Under the pieces are notes generated by a model. It worked only from the letters and a program-made list of their open reading frames with translations. It was not told where the DNA came from and did not search any database. A stretch of 57,786 nt of DNA from Clostridiales bacterium (GTDB lineage: Bacteria; Bacillota; Clostridia; Lachnospirales; Lachnospiraceae). The translations under genes were made by a program, and so were the position numbers. Below are positions 43,278 to 51,641 of this stretch, piece by piece (position 1 is the stretch's first letter; every line of letters starts with the position of its first letter). The stretch is taken from NCBI GenBank assembly GCA_021204045.1, contig JAJQAA010000004.1, positions 22,634 through 80,419 of the forward strand, in the 5' to 3' direction.

Positions 43278-44342
43278 CTATTCCGCGTAGGAGGTGATCA
43301 GGTCAATGATGGTACCGACCGCGTCCGTGAGCGCGCTTTGGCTCATGGCGTCAATAAATTTGCGACGGTTCTCATAAGTATTGCGGATCGCGGACAACAG
43401 GGCCTCTTCGGTCAGTTCTTCTTCCTCGAGCACAGTGGAAAAGCCCTGCTTTTCGAAGGATCGGGCGTTGAGAATCTGGTCGCCGCGGCTGGCGTGAGCC
43501 GAGAGCGGGATCAGTACGTTGGGCTTGCGCAGGGCGAGCAGCTCACAGATCGCGTTGGCGCCGGCGCGAGAGAGAACGATGTCGGCCGCGGCAAACAGGT
43601 GCCGCAGCGGCGCGTCGACATATTCATACTGTACATATCCGGGGCGGCCGATCAGGCTCTCGTCGAGATTGCCCTTGCCGCAGATGTGGATTACCTGACA
43701 TTCTTTCAGAAGGCGGGGAAGCAGGGCGCGCACGGCGTTGTTGACCGTGACGGAGCCGAGGCTGCCTCCGATGACGAGAAGGATCGGACGACTGGCAGAC
43801 AGACCCGTATACTGCAAGCCGGTCAGCCGGTCGCCCGTGAGCAGCTCGCGGCGGATCGGCGAGCCGGTGAGAACCGCGCGGCCCTCCGGAAGCGAGGAAA
43901 GTGTCTCCGGAAAATTGCAGCAGACTTTTGCCGCGGAGGGCAGACAGATGCGGTTGGCCAGACCGGGGGTCATGTCGGATTCGTGAATGATCGTGGGGAT
44001 CCGGTAATGTCTTGCTGCCAGGACGACGGGGACGGCCACAAAGCCGCCTTTGGAAAAGACAACGTCCGGCTGGTATTTTTTCAGAAGCTTCCGTGCCTGG
44101 GCGCAGCCTTTGAGGACGCGGAACGGATCCGTGAAGTTTTTCAGGTCAAAATAACGGCGGAGTTTGCCGGAGGAGATGCCGTCGTAAGGAATACCGGCGT
44201 CCTCGATCAGCTTGCGCTCCATGCCGTTGCTGGAACCAATATAATGAATCTCATAACCGCGCTCCTGCAGCGTGGGAATCAGAGCCAGGTTGGGGGTAAC
44301 ATGCCCGGCGGTACCGCCGCCGGTCAGAACGATTTTTTTCAT
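43278..44342 (-). CDS. murG: UDP-GlcNAc:undecaprenyl-PP-MurNAc-pentapeptide GlcNAc transferase MurG
   Basis: 354 residues, GT-B fold. LTGGGTAGHVTPNLAL and GSSNGMERKLIEDAGIPYDGI (N-terminal acceptor side), IGGSLGSVTVNNAVR and SRAGANAICELLALRKPNVLIPL (UDP-GlcNAc side). Makes lipid II on the inner face of the membrane. GGAGG precedes the ATG. It stands alone, outside any division and cell wall cluster. Confidence 0.95.
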   Translation of the reverse strand: MKKIVLTGGGTAGHVTPNLALIPTLQERGYEIHYIGSSNGMERKLIEDAGIPYDGISSGKLRRYFDLKNFTDPFRVLKGCAQARKLLKKYQPDVVFSKGGFVAVPVVLAARHYRIPTIIHESDMTPGLANRICLPSAAKVCCNFPETLSSLPEGRAVLTGSPIRRELLTGDRLTGLQYTGLSASRPILLVIGGSLGSVTVNNAVRALLPRLLKECQVIHICGKGNLDESLIGRPGYVQYEYVDAPLRHLFAAADIVLSRAGANAICELLALRKPNVLIPLSAHASRGDQILNARSFEKQGFSTVLEEEELTEEALLSAIRNTYENRRKFIDAMSQSALTDAVGTIIDLITSYAE

Positions 44343-44510
44343 ACAGGCCTCCAGATACTCTCAAAAGAGGAATTTAAGCGATTTTAGTTAAGCGTGCCAG
44401 AACGGTTACGTATCTTCCTGGCCTGGCGCCACTTTTCATTATCCACCCGGAACAGGGGGAAAGTCAACAAAAATTCTGCACAAAAATTCGCCGGAAAATG
44501 AATAAAAGCC

Positions 44511-44539
44511 TTGACGCAAAAGCGCGCCTATGTTATAGT
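44511..44539 (+). promoter_or_regulatory. Promoter of rpmG-secE-nusG
   Basis: TTGACG (44511-44516), 17 bp, TATAGT (44534-44539). The 170 bp between it and murG hold no credible gene. Confidence 0.75.
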
Positions 44540-44559
44540 TAGGAAGCGAATGGAAGAAG

Positions 44560-44594
44560 CCAGGGCTTTTTTTTATGCTCAAAAAAGACCCTGG
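44560..44594 (+). promoter_or_regulatory. Leader hairpin of rpmG
   Basis: CCAGGG plus a T-run (44560-44574) pairs with an A-run plus CCCTGG (44581-44594). It sits about 20 bp before the rpmG RBS and close to the expected transcript start. Confidence 0.5.
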
Positions 44595-44625
44595 GGCAGA
44601 GAAAAAACAATTGGAGGTGGAAGTC

Positions 44626-44775
44626 GTGCGCACGAGAATCACACTGGCATGCACAGAATGCAAGCAGCGTAACTACAACATGACGAAGGATAAAAAGACG
44701 CATCCGGACCGCATGGAAACAAAGAAGTATTGCAGATTCTGCAAAAAGCATACTTTACACAAGGAAACGAAGTAA
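44626..44775 (+). CDS. rpmG: 50S ribosomal protein L33
   Basis: 49 residues with zinc-binding CTEC and CRFC pairs ([17 protein letters not shown] start). The start codon is GTG at 44626, with GGAGG 8 bp upstream; in-frame codons upstream do not match L33. Followed 11 bp later by secE. Confidence 0.96.
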   Translation: MRTRITLACTECKQRNYNMTKDKKTHPDRMETKKYCRFCKKHTLHKETK

Positions 44776-44786
44776 GGAGTGTGGCT

Positions 44787-44990
44787 ATGGGAGATACTGC
44801 AAATACCGGGAAGGCTCCCAAAAAGAGCCTGATCAAAGGGTTAAAGTCTGAGTTTGGCAAGATCGTATGGCCGGATCGGGAGACCGTTGGTAAGCAAACC
44901 GTGGTTGTGATCGTCATTTCCGCTATTCTGGCGCTGGTGATCGCAGTTCTGGATCTGATTATCAAGGGCGGTCTCAGCTTCATCATTTAA
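44787..44990 (+). CDS. secE: Preprotein translocase subunit SecE
   Basis: 67 residues. Amphipathic segment EFGKIVWPDRETVGKQ and one C-terminal membrane helix (VVVIVISAILALVIAVLD), the short single-helix SecE form. The ATG at 44787 has AAGGAG upstream. Cotranscribed with nusG. Confidence 0.96.
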   Translation: MGDTANTGKAPKKSLIKGLKSEFGKIVWPDRETVGKQTVVVIVISAILALVIAVLDLIIKGGLSFII

Positions 44991-45007
44991 GGGACGAGGG
45001 AGATATT

Positions 45008-45532
45008 ATGTCAGAAGCGTCAGAAGCAAAATGGTATGTCGTCCATACCTATTCGGGCTACGAGAACAAAGTAAAGGTCGATCTCGAGAAGACCATTGAG
45101 AACTGCCGTCTGCAGGAGCAGATCCTGGACGTATCGGTGCCGACTCTGGAGGTTTCCGAGCTGAAAAACGGCGTCGAGAAGCTGGCCGACAAGAAGATGT
45201 TCCCCGGCTACGTGCTGATTCATATGATTATGAACGATGAGACCTGGTATGTGGTGCGCAACACGCGCGGCGTCATGGGTTTTGTCGGACCGGGTTCCAA
45301 ACCGGTGCCGCTTGACGACGAGGAGATGGCTAGCCTGGGCTTCGGCCGCAGGGATGTGGTTTCGGCGTTTGCCATCGGCGATCCGGTCGTCGTGATTTCC
45401 GGCGCGTGGAAAGATACCGTCGGCGCGATCAAGGCGCTCAATGAGAACAAAAAGACTTTGACCATCAATGTTGAGATGTTCGGCCGGGAGACCCCGGTTG
45501 AGCTGAGCTTTACAGAGGTTCGAAAAATGTAA
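45008..45532 (+). CDS. nusG: Transcription termination/antitermination factor NusG
   Basis: 174 residues. NGN domain (AKWYVVHTYSGYENKV, KMFPGYVLIHM, YVVRNTRGVMGFVG) and C-terminal KOW domain (IGDPVVVISGAWKDTVGAI). Binds RNA polymerase. Standard gene order secE-nusG-rplK. Confidence 0.98.
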   Translation: MSEASEAKWYVVHTYSGYENKVKVDLEKTIENCRLQEQILDVSVPTLEVSELKNGVEKLADKKMFPGYVLIHMIMNDETWYVVRNTRGVMGFVGPGSKPVPLDDEEMASLGFGRRDVVSAFAIGDPVVVISGAWKDTVGAIKALNENKKTLTINVEMFGRETPVELSFTEVRKM

Positions 45533-45572
45533 CAGATATCGGCGCGTTGCTTTTTGAGCCGCGCGTTCGATC

Positions 45573-45600
45573 GTGGGAGGGACATCCCCGGCAATACCAC
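45573..45600 (+). promoter_or_regulatory. L1-binding mRNA motif before rplK
   Basis: GTGGGAGG (45573-45580), then GACATCCCC and GGCAATACCAC (to 45600). The flanking GTGGGAGG and AATACCAC strands match the L1-binding site of 23S rRNA (helices 76-78), the known basis of L1 autoregulation. Confidence 0.8.
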
Positions 45601-45619
45601 AATAAGGAGGTCATTTATC

Positions 45620-46045
45620 ATGGCAAAGAAAGTAACTGGTTACATCAAATTGCAGATTCCGGCAGGCAAGGCAACTCCGGCTCCCCCAGTCGGACCGGCT
45701 CTGGGTCAGCATGGCGTCAACATCGTGCAGTTCACGAAAGAGTTCAACGCCAGGACCGCCGATCAGGGAGATCTGATCATCCCGGTCGTGATCACGGTCT
45801 ATGCGGATCGGAGCTTCAGCTTTATCACCAAGACTCCGCCGGCGCCGGTTCTGCTGAAAAAGGCATGTAAGATCAAATCCGGCTCCGCTACGCCGAACAA
45901 GACGAAAGTAGCCAGCATCTCCAAAGCGGATCTGCAGAAGATCGCAGAGACCAAGATGCCGGATCTGAACGCGGCCAGCCTCGAAGCGGCGATGAGCATG
46001 ATTGCGGGTACAGCGCGCAGCATGGGCATCACAGTTGAAGAATAA
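45620..46045 (+). CDS. rplK: 50S ribosomal protein L11
   Basis: 141 residues, full length. [20 protein letters not shown] (target of N-terminal methylation in the family), [12 protein letters not shown], and [13 protein letters not shown]. The ATG at 45620 has AAGGAGG upstream. Confidence 0.98.
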   Translation: MAKKVTGYIKLQIPAGKATPAPPVGPALGQHGVNIVQFTKEFNARTADQGDLIIPVVITVYADRSFSFITKTPPAPVLLKKACKIKSGSATPNKTKVASISKADLQKIAETKMPDLNAASLEAAMSMIAGTARSMGITVEE

Positions 46046-46059
46046 CAGAGAAACGAGAC

Positions 46060-46087
46060 GTGGGAGGGACATCCCCGACAATACCAC
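46060..46087 (+). promoter_or_regulatory. Second L1-binding mRNA motif, before rplA
   Basis: GTGGGAGGGACATCCCCG followed by ACAATACCAC, differing by one base from the rplK copy (GGCAAT to GACAAT). It ends 16 bp before rplA, so L1 binding would directly block its own translation start. Confidence 0.8.
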
Positions 46088-46102
46088 CAGGAGGTTATCA
46101 TT

Positions 46103-46798
46103 ATGAAACATGGAAAGAGATATATTGAGGCCGCGAAGGCGGTAGACCGTACCGTCCTTTATGATGCAGCAGACGCGATCGCTCTGGTAAAAAAGACTGC
46201 GGTTGCCAAATTTGATGAGACCGTTGAAGTACATCTGAGAACCGGTTGTGACGGACGTCATGCGGATCAGCAGGTTCGTGGTGCGGTTGTACTGCCGCAC
46301 GGCACCGGAAAGACCGTCCGCATCCTGGTATTCGCCAAGGGCGCGAAAGCAGATGAGGCGGAGGCCGCGGGCGCGGATTTCGTGGGTGCGGAGGAGCTGA
46401 TTCCGAAGATTCAGCATGAAGGATGGCTGGATTTTGACGTGGTTGTGGCTACCCCGGATATGATGGGCGTGGTTGGCCGTCTGGGCCGTATCCTTGGACC
46501 GAAAGGCCTGATGCCGAACCCGAAAGCCGGTACCGTCACGATGGACGTCACCAAGGCGATCAACGAAATCAAAGCCGGTAAGATCGAGTATCGGTTAGAC
46601 AAGACAAATATTATCCACGTGCCAGTGGGAAAAGCTTCTTTCACAGAGGAGCAGTTAGCGGACAACTTCCAGACGCTGATGGATGCAATCATTAAGGCAA
46701 GACCGAGCACGCTCAAGGGCGCTTTCATCAAGAGCGCGACCATGACCTCAACGATGGGCCCGGGCATCAAGCTGAATGTCGCAAAGCTTGCGAATTAA
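46103..46798 (+). CDS. rplA: 50S ribosomal protein L1
   Basis: 231 residues. [14 protein letters not shown] start, [23 protein letters not shown]-type core, [19 protein letters not shown] and [10 protein letters not shown] end. RBS CAGGAGG. L1 forms the L1 stalk and represses its own operon. Confidence 0.98.
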   Translation: MKHGKRYIEAAKAVDRTVLYDAADAIALVKKTAVAKFDETVEVHLRTGCDGRHADQQVRGAVVLPHGTGKTVRILVFAKGAKADEAEAAGADFVGAEELIPKIQHEGWLDFDVVVATPDMMGVVGRLGRILGPKGLMPNPKAGTVTMDVTKAINEIKAGKIEYRLDKTNIIHVPVGKASFTEEQLADNFQTLMDAIIKARPSTLKGAFIKSATMTSTMGPGIKLNVAKLAN

Positions 46799-46806
46799 CA
46801 AACTGA

Positions 46807-46963
46807 TTGACAATCCAAATCCAATATGATACAATTTTTCACGACTGCCGTAGACAGCAGGCGCCGCAAGGCGTAAGGCACAGCCGCCTGCCGAGGAAGA
46901 CAAGATTCATTTTATGAATTTTCAGGCCTCTTTGTCTTTGCGGACAGAGAGGCCTTTTCTTTT
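46807..46963 (+). promoter_or_regulatory. Promoter and L10 leader with attenuator of rplJ-rplL
   Basis: TTGACA (46807-46812), 17 bp, TACAAT (46830-46835). The leader holds the GC-rich L10-leader-like core (about 46845-46905) and a terminator, AGGCCTCT (46924-46931)/AGAGGCCT (46948-46955), followed by TTTTCTTTT. L10(L12)4 binding should control read-through or translation. Confidence 0.85.
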
Positions 46964-47004
46964 GAACCACGCGCAGTCCAACATTCTGACAGGAGGTAAG
47001 ATTC

Positions 47005-47523
47005 ATGGCAAAGGTTGAGTTAAAGCAGCCGATCGTGGACGAGATTTCTGCGCTGCTTGACGGAGCGGCTTCTGCCGTGGCGGTAGACTATCGCGGTCTG
47101 ACTGTCGCGCAGGATACGGAGCTCCGCAAGACGCTCAGAGAAGCCGGCGTTACTTATAAGGTTTATAAGAACACGCTGGTTAAGCGCGCCACGGAAGGCA
47201 CGAGCTTTGCTGCCCTGGATGTCAATCTCGAGGGACCGACCGCGCTGGCCGTATCCAAAGAGGATGCGACGGCTCCGGCACGGCTCCTGGCTGAGTTCGC
47301 CAAGAAGGCGGATAAGCTGGAGATGAAGGGCGGTATTGTCGAGGGCGATTATTATGACGCTGCAGGCATGCAGAAGATCGCCACGATCCCGAGCAGAGAG
47401 GTGCTGCTGGGCAGACTGCTTGGTTCCATGCAGTCTCCGATCGCGAACTTCGCCCGTGTGCTTAATCAGATTGCTGAGAAGCAGGGCGGTGGAGCTGAGG
47501 AAGCACCCGCACAGGAAGCGTAA
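47005..47523 (+). CDS. rplJ: 50S ribosomal protein L10
   Basis: 172 residues. KQPIVDEISALLDGAASAVAVDYRGLTV-type N terminus, VYKNTLVKRATEG, then the C-terminal helix that binds L12 dimers. ATG after ACAGGAGG. Regulates the rplJL unit through the leader. Confidence 0.98.
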   Translation: MAKVELKQPIVDEISALLDGAASAVAVDYRGLTVAQDTELRKTLREAGVTYKVYKNTLVKRATEGTSFAALDVNLEGPTALAVSKEDATAPARLLAEFAKKADKLEMKGGIVEGDYYDAAGMQKIATIPSREVLLGRLLGSMQSPIANFARVLNQIAEKQGGGAEEAPAQEA

Positions 47524-47652
47524 TTTTTGAAACGATTGACACCGCGAGGGTCGATGGTTTCGGAAAATCCGTTGTTCGGCGTCTGATGAGCACCGGACAA
47601 TCTCAATGATTAACAATTAGATAACGATCAAATTTAAATGGAGGAAATGAAA

Positions 47653-48027
47653 ATGGCAAAGTTAACCACTGCTGAGTTTATCGAAGCGATCAAGGAACTG
47701 TCTGTTCTGGAACTGAACGAGCTGGTAAAGGCCTGTGAGGAAGAGTTTGGCGTGTCCGCAGCAGCGGGCGTAGTTGTGGCGGCTGCTGCCGGCCCGGCTG
47801 AGGCTGCTGAGGAGAAGACCGAGTTTGATGTTGAGCTGACCGACATCGGCCCGAACAAGGTTAAGGTTATCAAGGTTGTCCGTGAGATCACCGGCCTTGG
47901 CCTGAAGGAAGCGAAAGACGTTGTTGATAACGCTCCGAAGACCATCAAGGAAGGTGCTACGAAGGAAGAGGCTGAGGAGATCAAGACCAAGCTCGAGGCC
48001 GAGGGCGCTAAGGTTACCCTTAAGTAA
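47653..48027 (+). CDS. rplL: 50S ribosomal protein L7/L12
   Basis: 124 residues. N-terminal dimerisation helices, Ala/Val-rich hinge ([19 protein letters not shown]) and C-terminal domain ([22 protein letters not shown]). The ATG at 47653 has GGAGG upstream. Followed by a terminator instead of rpoB. Confidence 0.98.
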   Translation: MAKLTTAEFIEAIKELSVLELNELVKACEEEFGVSAAAGVVVAAAAGPAEAAEEKTEFDVELTDIGPNKVKVIKVVREITGLGLKEAKDVVDNAPKTIKEGATKEEAEEIKTKLEAEGAKVTLK

Positions 48028-48048
48028 AAACAATACAAATCTGAGAGA

Positions 48049-48094
48049 GAAGCAAAATCAGAGTCTGATGACTCACGGTTTCGCTTCTTTTTTT
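48049..48094 (+). terminator. Terminator after rplL
   Basis: GAAGC (48049-48053)...GAGT/ACTC...GCTTC (48083-48087), followed by a run of T to 48094. Confidence 0.85.
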
Positions 48095-48114
48095 GCGTTT
48101 TCTGCACAAAAATC

Positions 48115-48143
48115 TTGCAAAACTTCTAATAATCGTCTACAAT
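48115..48143 (+). promoter_or_regulatory. Promoter of the lysR-like gene
   Basis: TTGCAA (48115-48120), 17 bp, TACAAT (48138-48143), about 70 bp before the start codon. Confidence 0.6.
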
Positions 48144-48211
48144 AAAAACATCGAAAAAATTGAAGTATAAAATAAAATCCATCGAAATTAATGAAATAAA
48201 AGAGCGGCCGC

Positions 48212-49228
48212 ATGGAAATTAGAAATCTGATTACATTCACAAAGGTAGCGGAAGCGCAAAGCCTGTCCGGTGCGGCAAAGCAGTTGGGATATGCACAATC
48301 TACAGTGACGATGCAGATGCAGCAGCTGGAGCAGGAGATCGGCGCTCCGCTGTATGAGCGGGTCGGCAAGCGGATTCGCATCACTCAGGCGGGTGAAGCA
48401 CTTCTCCGTTATGCTGTCCCGATTATTCAGCTGTCTGAGGAAGCACTTTCGGTCGGACAAAACGAAGTACGCGCTCCGGAGGGGGAGTTGCGTATCGGAG
48501 TCGCGGAAGCCTGCCGGGACGAACGGTTCACGCGCAGCCTGGCGGAGTTTGCGGGGGCCTATCCGCAGGTACATGTGGAGGTTTGCGGCGGGAGAGGGGC
48601 AGACGAATTAAACTATCAGCTGATGCACAATGAAATTGATCTGATGATGACGGTTGGGGAATATCTGGACGACTCAGCTTTCGTGCATGCGTGGGAAGAA
48701 GAAGAACGGCTGGTGATTGTGGGAACAAAAGAGCTGCAGGGAGCGCAAAGATTGCCAGGAATGCGGGAATCCCAGAGAGCCAGGGAGGACCAGGGAGCCA
48801 GGGAGGACCAGGGAGCCAGGGAGGATCCGGGAGCGCAGGAGATCCGGGAAGCGCGTGACGATGCTTTGCAGTTTCGAGGCTGTCCGTGGATATACAGCGG
48901 TTTTGGAGTCGAAGAAACACGTTTTGAACGGTGGCTGCGGGGCACAGGGGAGAGTGACGTCGCGGAGCGAAAAATAATCCGGGTTTCGGATCTGCGCCTG
49001 GCGCTGGAGCTTGCAGTGCGGGGGAGTGGTTTTACATTAGCACCCGAGCAGATGGCGATACCGTGGCTGCGGCAAGGGAAACTTCAGATTTTCGATTGTT
49101 CCTGGCCGGGCGGTAAGGTGTGGCGTCAGATCATGTATCATCGTAATAAATGGAAGACAGCGGCGATGGACGCATGGATAAAAATGTGGGAGCAGAATAA
49201 AGAACAGAAAGAAAAGAGGGACGTATGA
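48212..49228 (+). CDS. LysR-family transcriptional regulator with tandem-repeat insertion
   Basis: 338 residues, about 40 longer than typical. N-terminal winged HTH (NLITFTKVAEAQSLSGAAKQL, STVTMQMQQLEQEIGAPLYERV) and a periplasmic-binding-like effector domain (about 90-330). Residues about 175-215 carry an inserted charged segment with GAREDQ repeated three times, encoded by three 18-bp DNA repeats (48777-48830). The start is weakly supported by an upstream AAAGAG. Its stop overlaps the next gene by ATGA. Confidence 0.88.
   Translation: MEIRNLITFTKVAEAQSLSGAAKQLGYAQSTVTMQMQQLEQEIGAPLYERVGKRIRITQAGEALLRYAVPIIQLSEEALSVGQNEVRAPEGELRIGVAEACRDERFTRSLAEFAGAYPQVHVEVCGGRGADELNYQLMHNEIDLMMTVGEYLDDSAFVHAWEEEERLVIVGTKELQGAQRLPGMRESQRAREDQGAREDQGAREDPGAQEIREARDDALQFRGCPWIYSGFGVEETRFERWLRGTGESDVAERKIIRVSDLRLALELAVRGSGFTLAPEQMAIPWLRQGKLQIFDCSWPGGKVWRQIMYHRNKWKTAAMDAWIKMWEQNKEQKEKRDV
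48777..48830 (+). repeat. Three 18-bp tandem repeats inside the lysR-like gene
   Basis: Units at 48777-48794, 48795-48812 (identical) and 48813-48830 (two changes), with a degenerate fourth unit following. The period keeps the reading frame and adds six residues per unit. Confidence 0.92.
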
Positions 49229-49665
49229 GCGCAGTCAGGGGAAATACCACGAGAAAGACAAAGAACCGGCCGTATGAGTTCCATCTGGACAAAAAAAGCG
49301 GCGGACTGTACCTGCGGCCGGAGCGGCCGCCATTCTGGGGCGAGCTCCCTTATGCCAGCGCGCTTGTGGTTACCGTGCTCTTTGCGCTGCTGTCCTGTTT
49401 TCAGTATATTCATGTCCGCACGGAGGTGGAAACGCACCTCAGAAGAACGGAGGCGCTGGAACGGCAGTATATCCTTCAGCAGAACGAGAACAGCCTGGCG
49501 GAGAAGGTTATTTTTCAGATTCCGAGTCTGGATGAGGTTTATGAAATTGCCACGGTTGAGCTGGGGATGGTTCCGGCCGGTTCGGAGAATGTGTTCGTGT
49601 ACGAGCGCAGCAACAGTGAATTTATTTATCAGACGGACAATATTCCCAGCATCGGGTATCATTAA
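49225..49665 (+). CDS. FtsL/DivIC-like bitopic membrane protein
   Basis: 146 residues. Basic cytoplasmic tail, one helix (about 43-63), then a coiled coil (about 65-95) and a short extracellular end (ELGMVPAGSENVFVYER), the arrangement of septal FtsL/DivIC proteins. Sequence similarity is too weak to choose between them. The ATG overlaps the LysR stop, so translation is coupled, an unusual partner for a division protein. Confidence 0.7.
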   Translation: MSAVRGNTTRKTKNRPYEFHLDKKSGGLYLRPERPPFWGELPYASALVVTVLFALLSCFQYIHVRTEVETHLRRTEALERQYILQQNENSLAEKVIFQIPSLDEVYEIATVELGMVPAGSENVFVYERSNSEFIYQTDNIPSIGYH

Positions 49666-49726
49666 AACAGCATTCCGATTTGTGGATTTACTTCCGGATG
49701 TATTCCGAAAATTGAGCTGAAATCGC

Positions 49727-49755
49727 TTGACAGAGTTTGCGGAAAATGCTATGAT
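49727..49755 (+). promoter_or_regulatory. Promoter of the cold-shock gene
   Basis: TTGACA (49727-49732), 17 bp, TATGAT (49750-49755): near-consensus. It implies a 5' UTR of about 130 nt. Confidence 0.85.
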
Positions 49756-49784
49756 CAAATCGTATTTTGTTATGAACTTTTGAT

Positions 49785-49838
49785 TCACATATTTTTGTAA
49801 GTCATGAAGTGCATTTCACGATTTACAAAAATATGTGA
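49785..49838 (+). promoter_or_regulatory. Long 5'-UTR hairpin of the cold-shock gene
   Basis: A perfect 16-bp stem, TCACATATTTTTGTAA (49785-49800) with TTACAAAAATATGTGA (49823-49838), closes a further partial stem (TCATGAA/TTTCACGA) around the loop. A/T-rich helices of this kind could melt or refold with temperature (inference). Confidence 0.75.
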
Positions 49839-49892
49839 TTTTATGTTTCAGAGAAAATACAAAATATTTTTAATTTTCAGGAGGGAACTGAA

Positions 49893-50099
49893 ATGAATAA
49901 CGGAACTGTAAAGTGGTTCAACGCAACCAAGGGCTATGGCTTCATCACCAACGATGCGACGGGCGAAGAAGTATTTGTACATTTTTCCGGCATCATCGCT
50001 GATGGCTACAAGACCCTGGAAGATGGCCAGAAGGTGACCTTTGATACCACAGAGGGTAATCGTGGCATGCAGGCTGTCAACGTTCGCGTTGTTGCTTAA
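49893..50099 (+). CDS. Cold-shock protein (CspA family)
   Basis: 68-residue OB-fold RNA chaperone. RNP1 KGYGFIT and RNP2 VFVHFS are present after the typical [14 protein letters not shown] start. RBS GGAGGG, strong promoter and long structured leader as in other csp genes. Confidence 0.97.
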   Translation: MNNGTVKWFNATKGYGFITNDATGEEVFVHFSGIIADGYKTLEDGQKVTFDTTEGNRGMQAVNVRVVA

Positions 50100-50126
50100 T
50101 CACGGACAGTACAAACAAAAGATAAT

Positions 50127-50169
50127 AAAAGCTCCGCGCTGCCGGGTTCCCGGCGGGACGGAGCTTTTT
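50127..50169. terminator. Bidirectional terminator between csp and MATE genes
   Basis: AAAAGCTCCG...CCGGG/CCCGG...CGGAGCTTTTT. The A-run on the left and T-run on the right suit both strands. Confidence 0.92.
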
Positions 50170-50228
50170 CAATACAGTGAGAGATGCCGGGGAGCGTGGA
50201 TGCCCGGGGGCTGGAGATTGTCTGTGCG

Positions 50229-51641
50229 TTATATGCCTTTGGCTGTAACGTTCAGCTTCCGTTTTATTTCCCTGCGGATACTGACAAAGCTGTATATGGC
50301 CGCCAGCGGCTCGGAGATCCACATCGCGAACCATGCGCCAGAGAGACCAGATATCCGGATAAACAGTCCAATCAGCGGCACAAGAACGATGAGTTGGCGG
50401 ATCGCGCCACTGACCATATTGATGGTGCCGTTTCCGAGTCCGGATCCGAAATATCCGGTTATGATTGTGAACGTCGCAAAGACAAAGGTCACGGAAATGA
50501 TCCGCAATGCTGGGACACCGATCGCCATCAGATCGTCACTGGCCGCAAACAGGCCAAGAAGCTGGCGCGGGAATGCCAGAAAAATGGCAGTACCCGCCAG
50601 TGACATGACAATGCCGGCGCGGACCGTACACTTCCGGGCCTGGAGGATACGGTCGGTGTTTTTGGCACCGTAATTGTATCCGACAATGGGGATCGCTGCC
50701 TGCCCGAGTCCATTCATCGGCATCATAAGGAAATTCTGTAGCTTATAGTAAACGCCGAAGAACGCGACGGCGGTCGTGGAAACAGATATCAGAACCGCGT
50801 TTACACTAAATGTCATGATGCTTCCGATTGCCTGCATGATGATCGTCGGCATACCGACGCGGTAAATTTCCCTCACATCCGTCCAGTGAAAGCGATATCC
50901 GGAAAGCCGCACATGGATTACCGGATTTTTGACCCGGTTGCAGATCAGGCCTGTAATTGCGCCGACCATCTGGCCGATAACTGTCGCAATGGCGGCTCCG
51001 CGGATTCCCATGGCGGGGCAGCCCAAAAGGCCGAAAATCATAATCGGGTCAAGTATGATATTGGTAATGGCGCCTGCGATGAGGGAACACATGCTCAGTA
51101 CCGTATCGCCAACCGCCTGCAGCAGTCGCTGCGCGTATGTTTGGAGAAAAATACCATAGCAAAAGATTACGCAGACCTGCATGTATTGTACGCATAGCTC
51201 TCGCAGTGACGGATCAGCAGTCATCTGTCCGGCGATCGGCTCCGAAAAAAGGATGCCGATCAGTGAGAAAATCAGAGCGGATGCAAGATTGAGAATCAGT
51301 CCTGTCGTCGCGACAACACACGCCTCAGATTCTCTTTTGGCGCCAACATAGCGGGACAGGAGTGCGTTCAGGCCGACATTGGTACCGACGGCGACCGCGA
51401 TCATGAGAAACTGTATGGAATAGACCAGGGAAGCGGCGGTCAGGGCCTCCTCACTGAGCTTTGCGACGAAAATGCTGTCCACGATATTGTAGAGAGATTG
51501 TACCAGGAGCGAGAGCATCAGAGGTACCGACATATTGAATAGCAATCGGTTCATCGGCATCACGGCCATTTTATTCTGCCGGGATGCCTGGGGGTTCTTA
51601 TTGTTTTGCCTGATTTCGTTTTGGCCAGATTCATGTTCCAT
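50229..51641 (-). CDS. MATE-family multidrug efflux transporter
   Basis: 470 residues, about 12 helices (NMSVPLMLSLLVQSLYNIVDSIFV near the N terminus; QAVGDTVLSM; ALRIISVTF). A polar N-terminal stretch of about 27 residues precedes the fold; the start at 51641 has AGGAG 12 bp upstream. It overlaps the preceding MarR gene by 11 bp, so MarR probably controls its efflux. Confidence 0.93.
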   Translation of the reverse strand: MEHESGQNEIRQNNKNPQASRQNKMAVMPMNRLLFNMSVPLMLSLLVQSLYNIVDSIFVAKLSEEALTAASLVYSIQFLMIAVAVGTNVGLNALLSRYVGAKRESEACVVATTGLILNLASALIFSLIGILFSEPIAGQMTADPSLRELCVQYMQVCVIFCYGIFLQTYAQRLLQAVGDTVLSMCSLIAGAITNIILDPIMIFGLLGCPAMGIRGAAIATVIGQMVGAITGLICNRVKNPVIHVRLSGYRFHWTDVREIYRVGMPTIIMQAIGSIMTFSVNAVLISVSTTAVAFFGVYYKLQNFLMMPMNGLGQAAIPIVGYNYGAKNTDRILQARKCTVRAGIVMSLAGTAIFLAFPRQLLGLFAASDDLMAIGVPALRIISVTFVFATFTIITGYFGSGLGNGTINMVSGAIRQLIVLVPLIGLFIRISGLSGAWFAMWISEPLAAIYSFVSIRREIKRKLNVTAKGI

